Positions 32,956 through 42,653 are shown, numbered from the stretch's first letter. The stretch is 64,000 bases of DNA from an uncultured Collinsella sp. (GCA_900542155.1 UQMD01000004.1:32184-96183), one strand, 5' to 3'. Notes: generated by a model from the sequence alone, not told the origin. A program made the numbers and translations.

Positions 32956-35409
32956 ATGCGCGTTTCTTACGACTGGCTCAAGACCATGATCGATATTCCG
33001 GAGGATCCCAAGACCCTTTCGGACGAATATATCCGTACCGGCACCGAGGTCGAGGCGATCGACACCGTGGGCGAGTCCTTCGACCACGTGGTGACCGCCA
33101 AGGTGCTCACCAAGACCCCGCACCCCGATAGCGACCACATGTATGTGTGCTCGGTCGATGTGGGCGACAAGAACCTCGATGCCGACGGCAATCCCGCTCC
33201 GCTGCAGATCGTCTGCGGCGCGCAGAACTTCGAGGCCGGCGACCACATCGTCACGGCCATGATCGGCGCTGTCCTGCCCGGCGACGTCAAGATCAAGAAG
33301 AGCAAGCTTCGCGGCGTCGTGTCCATGGGCATGAACTGCTCTGCGCGCGAGCTCGGCCTGGGTGGCGACCACTCCGGCATCATGATTCTGCCCGAGGACA
33401 CGCCCTGCGGTATGCCGTTTGCCGAGTACGTGGGCTCGAGTGATACTGTGCTCGACTGCGAGATCACGCCCAACCGTCCCGATTGCCTGTCCATGATCGG
33501 CATGGCCCGCGAGACCGGTGCCATTTTCGACCGCGATTTCCACGTGGAGCTGCCTGCCATCAAGGCGGAGACTGGCCGCGCGACCGACGACGAGCTTTCC
33601 GTCGAGATTGCCGACGAGGGCCTGTGCGACCGCTATGTCGCCCGCATCGTGCGCAACGTGAAGGTCGGCCCGTCGCCCGACTGGATGGTCAAGCGCCTTA
33701 ACGCCCTGGGCGTGCGTCCGCACAACAACATCGTCGACATCACCAACTACGTGATGATGCTCACCGGTCAGCCGCTGCACGCCTTTGACCTGGACACCTT
33801 TGCCGAGCGCGATGGCCACCGTCGCGTGGTGGTTCGCGCCGCCCAGCAGGATGAGAAATTCACGACGCTCGATGGCGAAGAGCGCGTGCTCGACGCCGGC
33901 ATGGGCCTTATCACCGACGGCGAGCGCCCCGTGGCGTTGGCCGGCGTTATGGGCGGCATGGATTCCGAGATCGAGGACGACACCGTCGACGTGATGGTCG
34001 AGAGCGCTTGCTTCAACGCCGGTCGCACCTCGCACACCAGCCGCGATCTGTCGCTGATCTCCGACGCCTCCATTCGCTTTGAGCGCCAGGTTGACGAGAC
34101 TGGCTGCGTGGATGTCGCCAACGTTACCTGCGCGCTCATCGAGGAGATCGCCGGCGGCGAGGTTGCTCCCGGCTATGTCGATGTTTTCCCCGCGCCCAAG
34201 ACCATCGACAGCATTAAGCTGCGCCTGGCCCGCGTGCATGCCATCTGCGGTGCCGACATCGAGCCCGACTTTATCGAGCGTTCGCTTACCCGTCTGGGCT
34301 GCACCGTCGAGCGCGACGGCGAGGACTTTATGGTTACCCCGCCGAGCTTCCGTCCCGACCTGCCGCGCGAGATTGACCTGATCGAGGAGGTCCTGCGCCT
34401 ATGGGGCATGGGCCGTGTGACGGCGACCATCCCGGCTGCCAAGAACCACATCGGCGGCCTGACCCGCGAGCAGAAGCTCACCCGCAAGGTCGGCGAGATC
34501 CTGCGCGCCTGCGGCCTCAACGAGACCACGACCTTTGGCTTTGCCGCCCCGGGCGACCTGGAGAAGATCGGCATGCCCACCGAGGGTCGCGGCTGCCCCG
34601 TGGTGCTCATGAACCCGCTGGTGGCCGAGCAGACCGAGATGCGTCGTTCGCTGCTGCCGGGCCTGCTGCAGTCCGTGGCCTACAACGAGGCGCACGGTAC
34701 GCCCAACGTGCACCTGTACGAGGTCGGCAGCCTGTTCCACGGTCGCGAGAACGCCAGCCTGCCCAAGGAGACCAAGTCCGTCGCGGGTGTGCTCTCGGGC
34801 CAGTGGAGCGAGCAGTCTTGGAACATGAAGTACCGTAAACTGCGTTTCTTCTTTGGCAAGGGTATCGTCGAGGAGCTGCTCGCCCAGCTGCGCATCGAGA
34901 AGGTTCGCTTCCGTCCCGTCGAGGGCGAGGGCTATGCCTTTTTGCAGCCGGGTCGTGCGGCCGAGGTTCTGTCCGGCGGCACCGTGCTGGGTTGGGTCGG
35001 CGAGATCCACCCCGAGGCGCGCGAGGCCTGCGGCATCGACGAGGTTGTCGTTGCCTTTGAGCTTGACCTGGACAAGCTGATCAAGGGCGCCCGCAACCAG
35101 GAGAACTACCGCGAGTTCTCGCAGTACCCGGCCGTTGAGCACGACCTTGCCATTGTGGTCGACAATGCCGTGACCTGCGAGGATCTTGAGCGCCGTATTA
35201 CCAGCGCCGGCGGCAAGCTGCTCGAGGGCGTGCGCCTGTTCGATGTCTACCGCGATCCGGTTCGTATCGGCAAGGGCAAGAAGTCCATGGCCTTTGCGCT
35301 CACGTATCGCTCGGACGACCACACGCTTACTAGCGAAGAGGTCGAGAAGGCGCACCAGAAGATCGTCACCAAGGTGTGCAAGGGCGTAAACGGCGAAGTC
35401 CGCTCGTAA
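32956..35409 (+). CDS. pheT: Phenylalanine--tRNA ligase beta subunit
   Basis: 817 residues. The order of domains is standard: an EMAP-type tRNA-binding fold near residues 40-150 (LTKTPHPDSDHMYVC), the B3/B4 editing domain, B5, the inactive synthetase-like core, and a C-terminal ferredoxin-like anticodon-binding domain (EFSQYPAVEHDLAIVVD, LFDVYRD). AAAGGAGACC precedes the ATG. It is in the pheST operon under T-box control. Confidence 0.95.
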   Translation: MRVSYDWLKTMIDIPEDPKTLSDEYIRTGTEVEAIDTVGESFDHVVTAKVLTKTPHPDSDHMYVCSVDVGDKNLDADGNPAPLQIVCGAQNFEAGDHIVTAMIGAVLPGDVKIKKSKLRGVVSMGMNCSARELGLGGDHSGIMILPEDTPCGMPFAEYVGSSDTVLDCEITPNRPDCLSMIGMARETGAIFDRDFHVELPAIKAETGRATDDELSVEIADEGLCDRYVARIVRNVKVGPSPDWMVKRLNALGVRPHNNIVDITNYVMMLTGQPLHAFDLDTFAERDGHRRVVVRAAQQDEKFTTLDGEERVLDAGMGLITDGERPVALAGVMGGMDSEIEDDTVDVMVESACFNAGRTSHTSRDLSLISDASIRFERQVDETGCVDVANVTCALIEEIAGGEVAPGYVDVFPAPKTIDSIKLRLARVHAICGADIEPDFIERSLTRLGCTVERDGEDFMVTPPSFRPDLPREIDLIEEVLRLWGMGRVTATIPAAKNHIGGLTREQKLTRKVGEILRACGLNETTTFGFAAPGDLEKIGMPTEGRGCPVVLMNPLVAEQTEMRRSLLPGLLQSVAYNEAHGTPNVHLYEVGSLFHGRENASLPKETKSVAGVLSGQWSEQSWNMKYRKLRFFFGKGIVEELLAQLRIEKVRFRPVEGEGYAFLQPGRAAEVLSGGTVLGWVGEIHPEAREACGIDEVVVAFELDLDKLIKGARNQENYREFSQYPAVEHDLAIVVDNAVTCEDLERRITSAGGKLLEGVRLFDVYRDPVRIGKGKKSMAFALTYRSDDHTLTSEEVEKAHQKIVTKVCKGVNGEVRS

Positions 35410-35421
35410 TCTTTGCTGTTC

Positions 35422-35516
35422 GGAACCCGCCCCCTGCGGGGTTTTCACGGCAACGTCCTCGCCACTTCGCGGCTGCGGGATGTTGCCTTAGAAAACCCCT
35501 CTCGGGGGCGGGTTCC
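35422..35516. repeat. Long palindrome after pheT
   Basis: GGAACCCGCCCCC pairs with GGGGGCGGGTTCC, then GGGGTTTTC with GAAAACCCC and GGCAAC with GTTGCC. There is no downstream T-run. The remaining 219 bp to cbiM (35517-35735) could be a leader; I searched by eye for cobalamin and NiCo riboswitch cores and saw none. Confidence 0.6.
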
Positions 35517-35735
35517 TGCGTTAACCTTGTTGCGAGCGGATCGCACCTTCTTCCGGGTGACCGGAAAGTTGGGAGTGCATGGGCCCTTTATTGGGCGGTG
35601 CGTGGACCTGGGCTAATAACGTACGTATTGCAAGGGCGTGCTGCGTTGTGGGCGGTGCGCCTTTTTGTTAGTATGCAGAGTCGGTGTTACGGATTGTTGG
35701 AAACGTAACACACAACGTTCTGATTGAGAGGGCTC

Positions 35736-36821
35736 ATGCATATTCCCGATAATTATCTGTCCCCGCAGACCGATGCCGTTATGGCGGTGGCGATGGTGCC
35801 CGTATGGGTTCACTGCATCAAAAAGGTGCGCGCCACGCTCGATCGCGAGCATATGGCGTTCCTGGGCATCTGCGCCGCATTCTCCTTCTTGCTCATGATG
35901 TTCAACGTTCCGCTGCCCGGCGGTACCACTGGTCACGCCGTCGGCGGCGCACTCATCGCGCTGCTGCTGGGCCCCGAGGCCGCGGCTATCGCTGTCTCGG
36001 TCGCGCTGGCGCTGCAGGCGCTGCTGTTTGGCGATGGCGGCGTTCTGTCGTTTGGCGCCAACTGCTTTAACATGGCCTTTGTGCTGCCGTTCGTCGCTGC
36101 TATCGTGTTCCGTGCGCTCAACAGCCGTCTGCACGACAAGAGCTGGGGTACCTCGGTTTCTGCCATCGTGAGCGGCTGGGTTGGCCTGTGCCTGGCGGCC
36201 CTGTGCGCGGCAATCGAGTTTGGCATTCAGCCGATGCTCTTTACCAACGCTTCGGGCGCTCCGTTGTACTGCCCCTTCCCGCTGTCTGTGGCTATTCCGG
36301 CCATGTTGGTCCCGCATATGCTGGTTGCCGGCGTGATCGAGGGCGTGGCGACGGCCGCCATCTACGGTTTCATTAAGAAGACGGCGCCGAGCATTATCGT
36401 CGGGCCCGAGGCCGTCGATGGCCAGCTTGCTGCCGAGGGCGCTGCTGCCAAGAAGACTTCCCTGATTCCCACGCTCATCCTGGTCGCCGTGCTTGTTGTG
36501 GCCACGCCGCTGGGTCTGCTGGCCACGGGTGACGCCTGGGGCGAGTGGGACGCCGAGGGCGCCGCGACCGCCGTTCAGGAGGCTGGCGACGACAGCTTGC
36601 AGGCTTCGGTCGGCCTCGATACCCCGACCTTTGCCGACGCTCTGCCCACGGGTGATTACCTGCAGGCCTATTCCGAGGAGCAGGGCCTTGGCTTTGCCGG
36701 CCAGGCTGCCATGTATATCCTTTCCGGCGTGATTGGCGTGGCGGTGCTCACCATCGCATTCCGTCTGGTCTCGCTTACGGTCAAGGAAAGCGGTGCTCAT
36801 GGCAATAGCCGAGCTGCCTAG
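35736..36821 (+). CDS. cbiM: ECF transporter substrate-binding component for cobalt/nickel (CbiM)
   Basis: 361 residues. The mature N-terminus MHIPDNYLSPQTDAVM places the metal-binding His at position 2, as in CbiM/NikM. About seven membrane helices follow. The C-terminal extension (residues about 245-355) has a final helix, resembling a fused CbiN/NikN-type subunit. GAGAGGG lies 4 bp before the chosen ATG at 35736; an earlier ATG would bury the essential His2. It heads cbiMQO. Confidence 0.9.
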   Translation: MHIPDNYLSPQTDAVMAVAMVPVWVHCIKKVRATLDREHMAFLGICAAFSFLLMMFNVPLPGGTTGHAVGGALIALLLGPEAAAIAVSVALALQALLFGDGGVLSFGANCFNMAFVLPFVAAIVFRALNSRLHDKSWGTSVSAIVSGWVGLCLAALCAAIEFGIQPMLFTNASGAPLYCPFPLSVAIPAMLVPHMLVAGVIEGVATAAIYGFIKKTAPSIIVGPEAVDGQLAAEGAAAKKTSLIPTLILVAVLVVATPLGLLATGDAWGEWDAEGAATAVQEAGDDSLQASVGLDTPTFADALPTGDYLQAYSEEQGLGFAGQAAMYILSGVIGVAVLTIAFRLVSLTVKESGAHGNSRAA

Positions 36822-37635
36822 CTGGCTTGCGGTCGAGCAGCGTTACGAGCCCGCGAGGGCTCGTCATCGCGGGATGCAAAAGAACGTCCTGCACCTGGCG
36901 AGCCTGCTTGAGCGGGTTCGCCTGGGTGGAGGCGCGCACGAGGGCGGGTCGATGGTCGACCGCGCCCTTTCTTGCGTTTCGGCTCCGGTGCGCCTGGTGG
37001 GGATGTTCGTCTGCGTCCTGTGCGTGTGTCTGACGCAGAGCCCGCTGTACCTCATGTTGATGGCGGCTATCGCGCTGGCGCTCGTTGCCGTGCGCCCCGT
37101 ACGCGGGCTGCGTGCGACCTTTGTACCGGCGCTCGGCGCCACGGGGCTTGCGGTGGTTCTGGCACTGCCTGCCCTGCTGCTGGGCGCGTCTGCCACGGGC
37201 GCCATGCTCAAGATCGCGCTCAAGACCTTCATTAATGTGTCGCTGGTGCTGGGCGTTTCATGGACGCTTACCTGGAGCCGCATGTCTGCGGCGCTCAAAA
37301 TGCTGCACCTGCCCGACGAGGTCATCTTTACTTTCGATATGGCGCTCAAGCATATCGAGGTGCTGGGACGCACGGCGCACGATCTGTGCGAATCGGTCAT
37401 GCTGCGCAGCGTGGGTCGTGCGCCTGCGGGTTTTTCGCGCACCGACTCGCTGGCGGGTATCATGGGCATGACGTTTATCAAGGCGATGGAATGCAGCCGC
37501 GCGATGGACGAGGCCATGCTTTGCCGCGGCTTTGCCGGCGTGTATCCGGCGCCTGCACGGAGCGGCTTTGGCTGGTGCGATGCCGTTTACGCGGCCGTTG
37601 TGGCGTTGCTCGCCGTGTTGTGCGCGGTGTTGTAG
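36799..37635 (+). CDS. cbiQ: ECF transporter transmembrane component CbiQ
   Basis: 278 residues with about five membrane helices and the coupling region ALKHIEVLGRTAHDLCES, including a RSVGRAP segment that corresponds to the Ala-Arg-Gly-type contact with the ATPase. It forms the energy-coupling scaffold between CbiM and CbiO. The ATG at 36799 lies inside the end of cbiM (23-bp overlap) with GGAAAGCGG upstream, so expression is coupled. Confidence 0.88.
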   Translation: MAIAELPSWLAVEQRYEPARARHRGMQKNVLHLASLLERVRLGGGAHEGGSMVDRALSCVSAPVRLVGMFVCVLCVCLTQSPLYLMLMAAIALALVAVRPVRGLRATFVPALGATGLAVVLALPALLLGASATGAMLKIALKTFINVSLVLGVSWTLTWSRMSAALKMLHLPDEVIFTFDMALKHIEVLGRTAHDLCESVMLRSVGRAPAGFSRTDSLAGIMGMTFIKAMECSRAMDEAMLCRGFAGVYPAPARSGFGWCDAVYAAVVALLAVLCAVL

Positions 37636-37679
37636 CGCGGACGGTCGAACCGTCGATGTGAGTAGGGAAGGGCGACGTT

Positions 37680-38450
37680 TTGACGATCGATATGAATAGT
37701 GCGGCGGGCACGAACGGTGCGGGCGGCGCCGAGGCCACGCCGCTCATCGAGCTACGCGACGTGGTGTTCTCCTATGCGGGGCATACGGTGGTCGACGGCG
37801 TTTCGCTGCAGGTCGATCGTGGTGAACTCGTTGCCCTGCTCGGTCCCAACGGCTGCGGTAAGACGACGATCATGCGCCTTATTAACGGCCTTGAACTTGC
37901 CGACGCAGGAGCATACCTGTTTGACGGGGACGTAATCGATGCGGCATATCTCAAGGATTCTGCGGCCGCTCAGCGTTTTCATCAGCGCGTGGGCTTTGTG
38001 TTCCAGAATGCCGACGCGCAGCTCTTTTGCGCTACGGTGGGCGAGGAAGTTGCTTTTGGTCCCGCGCAGATGGGGTTGCCGGCAGACGAGCTCGAGCGCC
38101 GCGTCCGCGATGCCATGGAGCTGTTCCAGGTTGCCGACCTTGCCGACGCCTCTCCCTATCAGCTCTCGGGCGGGCAAAAGAAGCGCGTGGCGCTGGCTGC
38201 GGTTGTGTCTATGAACCCCGATATCCTGGTGCTCGACGAGCCTACCAATGGGCTCGACGAGGATTCATGCGACATCGTGGTCAACTTTTTGCTGGCCTAC
38301 GTTGCGGCGGGTAAGACGGTCTTGATGAGCACGCATCACCAGGATTTGGTGCGACGCCTGGGTGCCCGCGCTATCTATATCGATCGATATCACCATGTGG
38401 TCGAGGCGCCTTCGCCGTCGTATGGAACCGAAAGCGGTGCTACGGACTAG
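37680..38450 (+). CDS. cbiO: ECF transporter ATP-binding protein CbiO
   Basis: 256 residues. Walker A is GPNGCGKT, the Q-loop is VGFVFQNADAQLF, the signature is LSGGQKKR, Walker B is ILVLDEPTNGLDE, and the H-loop is STHHQD. It powers uptake of cobalt or nickel with CbiMQ. The start is a TTG at 37680 with AGGGAAGGG upstream; an ATG at 37692 is the alternative. It is the last gene of the operon. Confidence 0.9.
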   Translation: MTIDMNSAAGTNGAGGAEATPLIELRDVVFSYAGHTVVDGVSLQVDRGELVALLGPNGCGKTTIMRLINGLELADAGAYLFDGDVIDAAYLKDSAAAQRFHQRVGFVFQNADAQLFCATVGEEVAFGPAQMGLPADELERRVRDAMELFQVADLADASPYQLSGGQKKRVALAAVVSMNPDILVLDEPTNGLDEDSCDIVVNFLLAYVAAGKTVLMSTHHQDLVRRLGARAIYIDRYHHVVEAPSPSYGTESGATD

Positions 38451-38529
38451 TTGCTGCGTAGAGCGTGCGTAGCCGCCCGCGCGGCTTTGCCGTGATGGTA
38501 TAGTTATCCAGGTTTTTATGGGGGTGGCT

Positions 38530-39378
38530 ATGCCAAGCTGGAACATTCATATTGCTCAGACGGAGCGTTTGCTGGAGCGCACCGGTGCGCTTGCCAATAG
38601 CGTGCGCGACCGCAATGCCTTTTTGTTTGGCTGCGTGGTTCCGGATATCTTCGTGGGCTATATGGTCCCTGGCATCGCCGATCCCATCCCGTACCGCATT
38701 ACGCACTTTGCCAAGCCTGAGCCCATCCCTAAGCCTCGTGAGCATGAGTTCTGGGATACCTATGTGGCACCGTTGCTTAAAAGCTCGCCCACCGGTGCGC
38801 CGGCCGCGGCGACCTCGATTATCGAGGAACGCGAGCGACTGAACCGCGTACACTATCCCCAGCGCTACAAGGATGCCGAGCCGGTTGCCGGTCCCGGCGC
38901 CTGTGAGTTCTCGCTTGCGTCCGAAGATGTGGCGCAGTCGCTGCTCGATTTAACGCTGGGCGTCTGGTCGCATCTGGTGGCCGACACGGTATGGAACACG
39001 CGTGTGAACCAGTATCTGGAAGCACACGGCGGCAAGCCGTGCGAGGAGTTCCGCATTAAAAAGCAAGGCGACTTTGACTGGTTTGGCAAGACGCTGGGCA
39101 TTGTTTCCATCCCGCGTGCGACCGATCGCCTGTATACCGCTGCGACGCGTTTTGGGCAGTATCCCATCCATAAGGAGTATGTGCTCAAGACCATCGGCGT
39201 CATGCACGAGATTGTACGCGAAAACCCCGGCGAGCCCGATCATCCGCCGTATCGCCTGCTAACCGAGGAGTTCTTCGACGCAACGTTTACCGAGGTCATC
39301 GAGCTGACCGAGGCGGGATTTGCGGCTCGCGTTGCTGCTTCTGACGTTCCCGCAGTCCCTCTGATCGCTAGCTGCTAG
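38530..39378 (+). CDS. Zinc-dependent phospholipase C-like family protein
   Basis: 282 residues. WNIHIAQ near the N-terminus, FLFGCVVPDIF, and LGVWSHLVADTVWNTRV place histidines and aspartates where bacterial zinc phospholipase C/S1-P1-nuclease-like proteins bind metal. No signal peptide is present, so it is probably cytosolic, unlike secreted phospholipases; the substrate is unknown. GGGGGTGG precedes the ATG at 38530. Its 3' end overlaps the opposing gene by 4 bp. Confidence 0.65.
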   Translation: MPSWNIHIAQTERLLERTGALANSVRDRNAFLFGCVVPDIFVGYMVPGIADPIPYRITHFAKPEPIPKPREHEFWDTYVAPLLKSSPTGAPAAATSIIEERERLNRVHYPQRYKDAEPVAGPGACEFSLASEDVAQSLLDLTLGVWSHLVADTVWNTRVNQYLEAHGGKPCEEFRIKKQGDFDWFGKTLGIVSIPRATDRLYTAATRFGQYPIHKEYVLKTIGVMHEIVRENPGEPDHPPYRLLTEEFFDATFTEVIELTEAGFAARVAASDVPAVPLIASC

Positions 39379-40448
39379 CCGGCCGGCTTAACGGTGAACA
39401 ATTCATCCCAATTGACCAACAGCTCCCGTCGCAGGGCATCTTCGGCGGTACGCTCCTGATCGGTCTTTGGGATGTAGGGGAGTCCCGCCTTTTTATGAAT
39501 GAGCTCGGCGATGCTATCAAAGCTCTTCTTGTCCTTGATCTGGTCGTAGGTAATTTGTATGACATCGTAGCCCATGCTGGTGAGCGCGGTGGTGCGCTCC
39601 GCATCGGAGAGGCTCGCGGCTTCGCCATCGTGGGCGGAACGGCCTTGGCATTCCAAGATGGCGCCCATGCTGTCGGTGTTGCTCTCTATGAGGATATCGG
39701 CGTAGCAGCAGGTTTTGTCATACAGTGAGCGCGCGGCGTCGCTGAGTGGGATGCGCACGTTGTTTGCGATGTTGATGCCCATGCCGCCCTCGTTGCGGGG
39801 GAGCGAAACAAGCATGGAGGTCTGTACTTCGAAGGGCGAGGCGGTCTGCCCCGTCATGTGCTCGGTCGCCCAGCGCAGTTGTTTAACGCCGCGCAGGCCT
39901 GCGGCCTGCTTGGCAAACGCGGCGATATCCGCCGCGCTGAGGAGCGGTGGGCGCTTCCACAAGTTGGTGCCATTGCCGTTGACATCGTTAACTCGCTCCC
40001 AGCCGCAGTTGGGTGGAATGAGCTTAAGCGAAATAGCTTCATCAAGTTGTTGTTGCGTTCGCTCGCAGGGCTTAAACACTGCAAAGGAGCCGCACATCTC
40101 GTAGCAAGCCATGAGTAGCTGGTTGCGGGAGACCTGCTTAGCAAGGCTGAGCAGCGTGAACTCCGGTGAAGTGACATCAAACCCATGTTCAGTCTGCCTA
40201 AACGACCCAGGAGGCGGCTCTTGGGTCAGGAGGTGCGATTTAAACAGGCTTCGCGATCCGGATTGTGCCCGAGTGAATACAAGCCTGTGAAGCGGTGCGT
40301 GAAGCAGGTCATTTACAACTGCATGACTTCCGAGGCTGCAACATCTGCGATCCATATTGCCAAGGCTAATGGCGGGGTAAAGGCCTAATACCTGCGGCGG
40401 GATACGGTAATAGTAAAAAGCGGATTGACCACATAGCGTCAGGTCCAT
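39375..40448 (-). CDS. DUF559-like (Vsr-fold) endonuclease-domain protein, paralog of 15898-17001
   Basis: 357 residues. The N-terminal part holds TSPEFTLLSLAKQ and TASPFEVQTSMLVSLP, aligned in order with CSPELAYLQ and RSPRESGLCMFMSLP of the 15898 protein. The C-terminal 110 residues (YADILIES, AILECQGRSAHD, DAERTTAL) fit a DUF559/PD-(D/E)XK fold with candidate residues D, E and Q. The start is set at the ATG 40446-40448 with CTGGAGGA upstream; the longer frame would run through a palindromic repeat. The biological role is unknown. Confidence 0.6.
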   Translation of the reverse strand: MDLTLCGQSAFYYYRIPPQVLGLYPAISLGNMDRRCCSLGSHAVVNDLLHAPLHRLVFTRAQSGSRSLFKSHLLTQEPPPGSFRQTEHGFDVTSPEFTLLSLAKQVSRNQLLMACYEMCGSFAVFKPCERTQQQLDEAISLKLIPPNCGWERVNDVNGNGTNLWKRPPLLSAADIAAFAKQAAGLRGVKQLRWATEHMTGQTASPFEVQTSMLVSLPRNEGGMGINIANNVRIPLSDAARSLYDKTCCYADILIESNTDSMGAILECQGRSAHDGEAASLSDAERTTALTSMGYDVIQITYDQIKDKKSFDSIAELIHKKAGLPYIPKTDQERTAEDALRRELLVNWDELFTVKPAG

Positions 40449-40500
40449 GACGTCCTCCAGGTCGAAATGTGCTTTTGGACCGTGCGATGCCAGCGTCAAT

Positions 40501-40626
40501 TCGGAAGTATGCGGCAAAATCTGAACCCTGTGAGCAGACCTGGCTTTTGAGCCTAGTTTATCAGGCATTTTGTTGTGAAAAAACAGGGTGTGCTCGGAGG
40601 TCTCGGAATTTGCCGCATACTTCCGA
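40501..40626. repeat. Palindrome with 18-bp perfect arms
   Basis: TCGGAAGTATGCGGCAAA (40501-40518) is inverted exactly at 40609-40626. The inner part pairs only weakly. It lies between the two minus-strand genes and covers the apparent N-terminal extension of the upstream frame of the DUF559-like gene. The remaining intergenic bases to 40800 show nothing clear. Confidence 0.8.
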
Positions 40627-40804
40627 AAACGCGGTCGATCTGGCTCTTGCTAAAACGATTTAGCAGCGTCGGTTAAGGTGTGGTTTTGCCATCGGGCGAA
40701 CACTTTTAGCGCCTGAGGCCTTATTTTTGGGCCTCGAAGGGCGGATTTCGCGCTTTTGGTAAAGAAATGAGTGCGTGTTTTGCCGTGTGCCGGCATTGGC
40801 ACAG

Positions 40805-40840
40805 AAAAAGGGCCCGGAAGGCAAAGCCTTCCGGGCCCTT
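40805..40840 (-). terminator. Terminator of pyruvate kinase gene
   Basis: Perfect stem AAGGGCCCGGAAGGC and complement with a 3-nt loop, followed by Ts on the minus strand. It starts 30 bp past the pyk stop codon. Confidence 0.9.
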
Positions 40841-40869
40841 TGCAATGCAAATCTGCTTGCAAGTGCGAT

Positions 40870-42330
40870 TTAGCGCACCTGAGCGACGTAAGCGACGTTG
40901 GTCGAGGAGACCTTGTCCTCGAGCTGGACGCTCATGCGGGGATCGCCGGCGGTAGCGACGGTCAAATCGCCAGTCTCGACGTAGCCGAGCTCCTTAGCGG
41001 TCTCGATCGCCTTGACGATCGTGCCGTTGACGGTGCCCTGGGTAATCTCGGCCTGGTGCGGGATAACGCCCCAGTACATGATCATCTGCTGGACGGCCCA
41101 CTCGTGACGGGAGAACGCGCAGATCGGCATGTTGGGACGGAAGTGCGAGATCAGGCGAGCGGTACGACCGGTGGTCGTCGGCACGGTGATGCACTTGGCG
41201 CCAACGGTGGTAGCCATGTTCACAGCGGACATACCCACAACGTTGTTGACAACGCGGGTGCCGTGAGCATCGGCCGGAACCTCGAGCGGAGCGTGGGCCG
41301 GGAGGTACTTCTCGGTCTCGAGAGCAATGCTGGCCTGCATCTTAACGGCCTCGACCGGGTACTTACCGGCAGCGGACTCGCCGGACAGCATAACGGCGTC
41401 GGTGCCGTCGTAGATGGCGTTAGCAACGTCGGCAACCTCGGCGCGCGTCGGGCGCGGGTTCTGCTGCATGGAGTCGAGCATCTGCGTAGCGGTGATAACG
41501 GGCTTGTAGGCCGCGTTGCACTTGGCGATGATCTCCTTCTGGATGTGCGGAACGAGCTCGGGCTTGATCTCGATGCCCAGGTCGCCACGGGCGACCATGA
41601 TGCCGTCGGAAGCCTCGAGGATCTCGTCGAAGTTCTCGACGCCCAGGGCGCACTCGATCTTCGGGAAGATCGTCACGTGCTCGCCACCGTTCTCGCGGCA
41701 AAGCTCGCGGATGCCGCGGACGGACTCGCCGTCACGGATGAAGGAAGCGGCGATGTAGTCGATGTTCTCGGTCAGGCCAAAGAGGATGTCCTGACGATCG
41801 CGCTCGGTGATGGCGGGCAGCGAGATGTTGACGTTGGGCATGTTGACGCCCTTGCGCTCGCCGATCAGGCCGTCGTTCTTGACGACGCAGGTCATGTCCT
41901 GGCCGTCGACGGACTCGACCTCGAGGGCAACCAGGCCGTCATCGATCAGGATAAGGGAGCCCTTCTCGACCTCGGAGGGCAGAGCCAGGTAGTCGAGGGA
42001 GATGTGCTCAGCGGTGCCGTGGAAATCCTCGGACGTGGGCTGAGCGGTGACGACGATCTTATCGCCGGTCTTGACGGCAACCTTCTTGCCATCGACCAGA
42101 AGGCCGGTGCGGACCTCGGGGCCCTTGGTGTCGAGCAGGATGCCGACGGGCAGACCAAGCTCCTTGGAAATACGACGGACGCGCTCGATGCGACCGTGGT
42201 GCTCGTCGTAGGATCCGTGCGAGAAGTTAAAACGGGCGACGTTCATGCCCGCCTTGATCATCTCGCGGATGGTCTCGTCGCTATCGCAGGCGGGACCCAT
42301 GGTGCATACAATCTTGGTGCGCTTGTACAT
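40870..42330 (-). CDS. pyk: Pyruvate kinase
   Basis: 486 residues. It transfers phosphate from PEP to ADP at the end of glycolysis. Landmarks are KIVCTMGPA, NVARFNFSHGSYDEH, the catalytic loop IFPKIECALGVEN, and MVARGDLGIEI with ATQMLDSM. The C-terminal domain is present but the PEP-utilising extra domain is absent. GGAGGTC precedes the ATG. It is a single-gene unit with a terminator. Confidence 0.95.
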   Translation of the reverse strand: MYKRTKIVCTMGPACDSDETIREMIKAGMNVARFNFSHGSYDEHHGRIERVRRISKELGLPVGILLDTKGPEVRTGLLVDGKKVAVKTGDKIVVTAQPTSEDFHGTAEHISLDYLALPSEVEKGSLILIDDGLVALEVESVDGQDMTCVVKNDGLIGERKGVNMPNVNISLPAITERDRQDILFGLTENIDYIAASFIRDGESVRGIRELCRENGGEHVTIFPKIECALGVENFDEILEASDGIMVARGDLGIEIKPELVPHIQKEIIAKCNAAYKPVITATQMLDSMQQNPRPTRAEVADVANAIYDGTDAVMLSGESAAGKYPVEAVKMQASIALETEKYLPAHAPLEVPADAHGTRVVNNVVGMSAVNMATTVGAKCITVPTTTGRTARLISHFRPNMPICAFSRHEWAVQQMIMYWGVIPHQAEITQGTVNGTIVKAIETAKELGYVETGDLTVATAGDPRMSVQLEDKVSSTNVAYVAQVR

Positions 42331-42623
42331 TCAGACCTCCATCTGACATCGTCTTGCGCTGATAGATAAACCATAAGAAATAAAACTGAGATGATTATAA
42401 CGAAATGGCGACCGAATACCCCAAAAAATCGACCGTATGCCGAATTAGAAGTTCATTTTTTGCGAAAAAACGGTATATGCAAAAACTTTACCAACCGTTC
42501 TAACCGCTGCTATCTGGGCGATATTTCAGTTTGATGATGCGCCGAAGAAAAAACGTTTTACCAATGTTGAACATCACACGGTCTGCATCGTTGCGAACGG
42601 ACTCTATTTCCAAATGGATTGTT

Positions 42624-42653
42624 TTGGCTAGACCCGCCGCTTTGGGGTACCAT
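42624..42653 (+). promoter_or_regulatory. Candidate promoter of the P-type ATPase gene
   Basis: TTGGCT (42624-42629) and TACCAT (42648-42653) are 18 bp apart. Transcription from here would leave a leader of about 110 nt. The rest of the 441-bp gap, 42331-42623, is AT-rich and should hold the pyk promoter on the opposite strand. Confidence 0.4.

Noticed and set aside
35517..35735. Cobalamin or NiCo riboswitch before cbiMQO
   Set aside because: No conserved core of either class could be recognised by eye; an Rfam search would be needed to claim one.
40650..40862. Short minus-strand ORFs before the pyruvate kinase terminator
   Set aside because: They overlap the pyk terminator and have no ribosome site or recognisable sequence.
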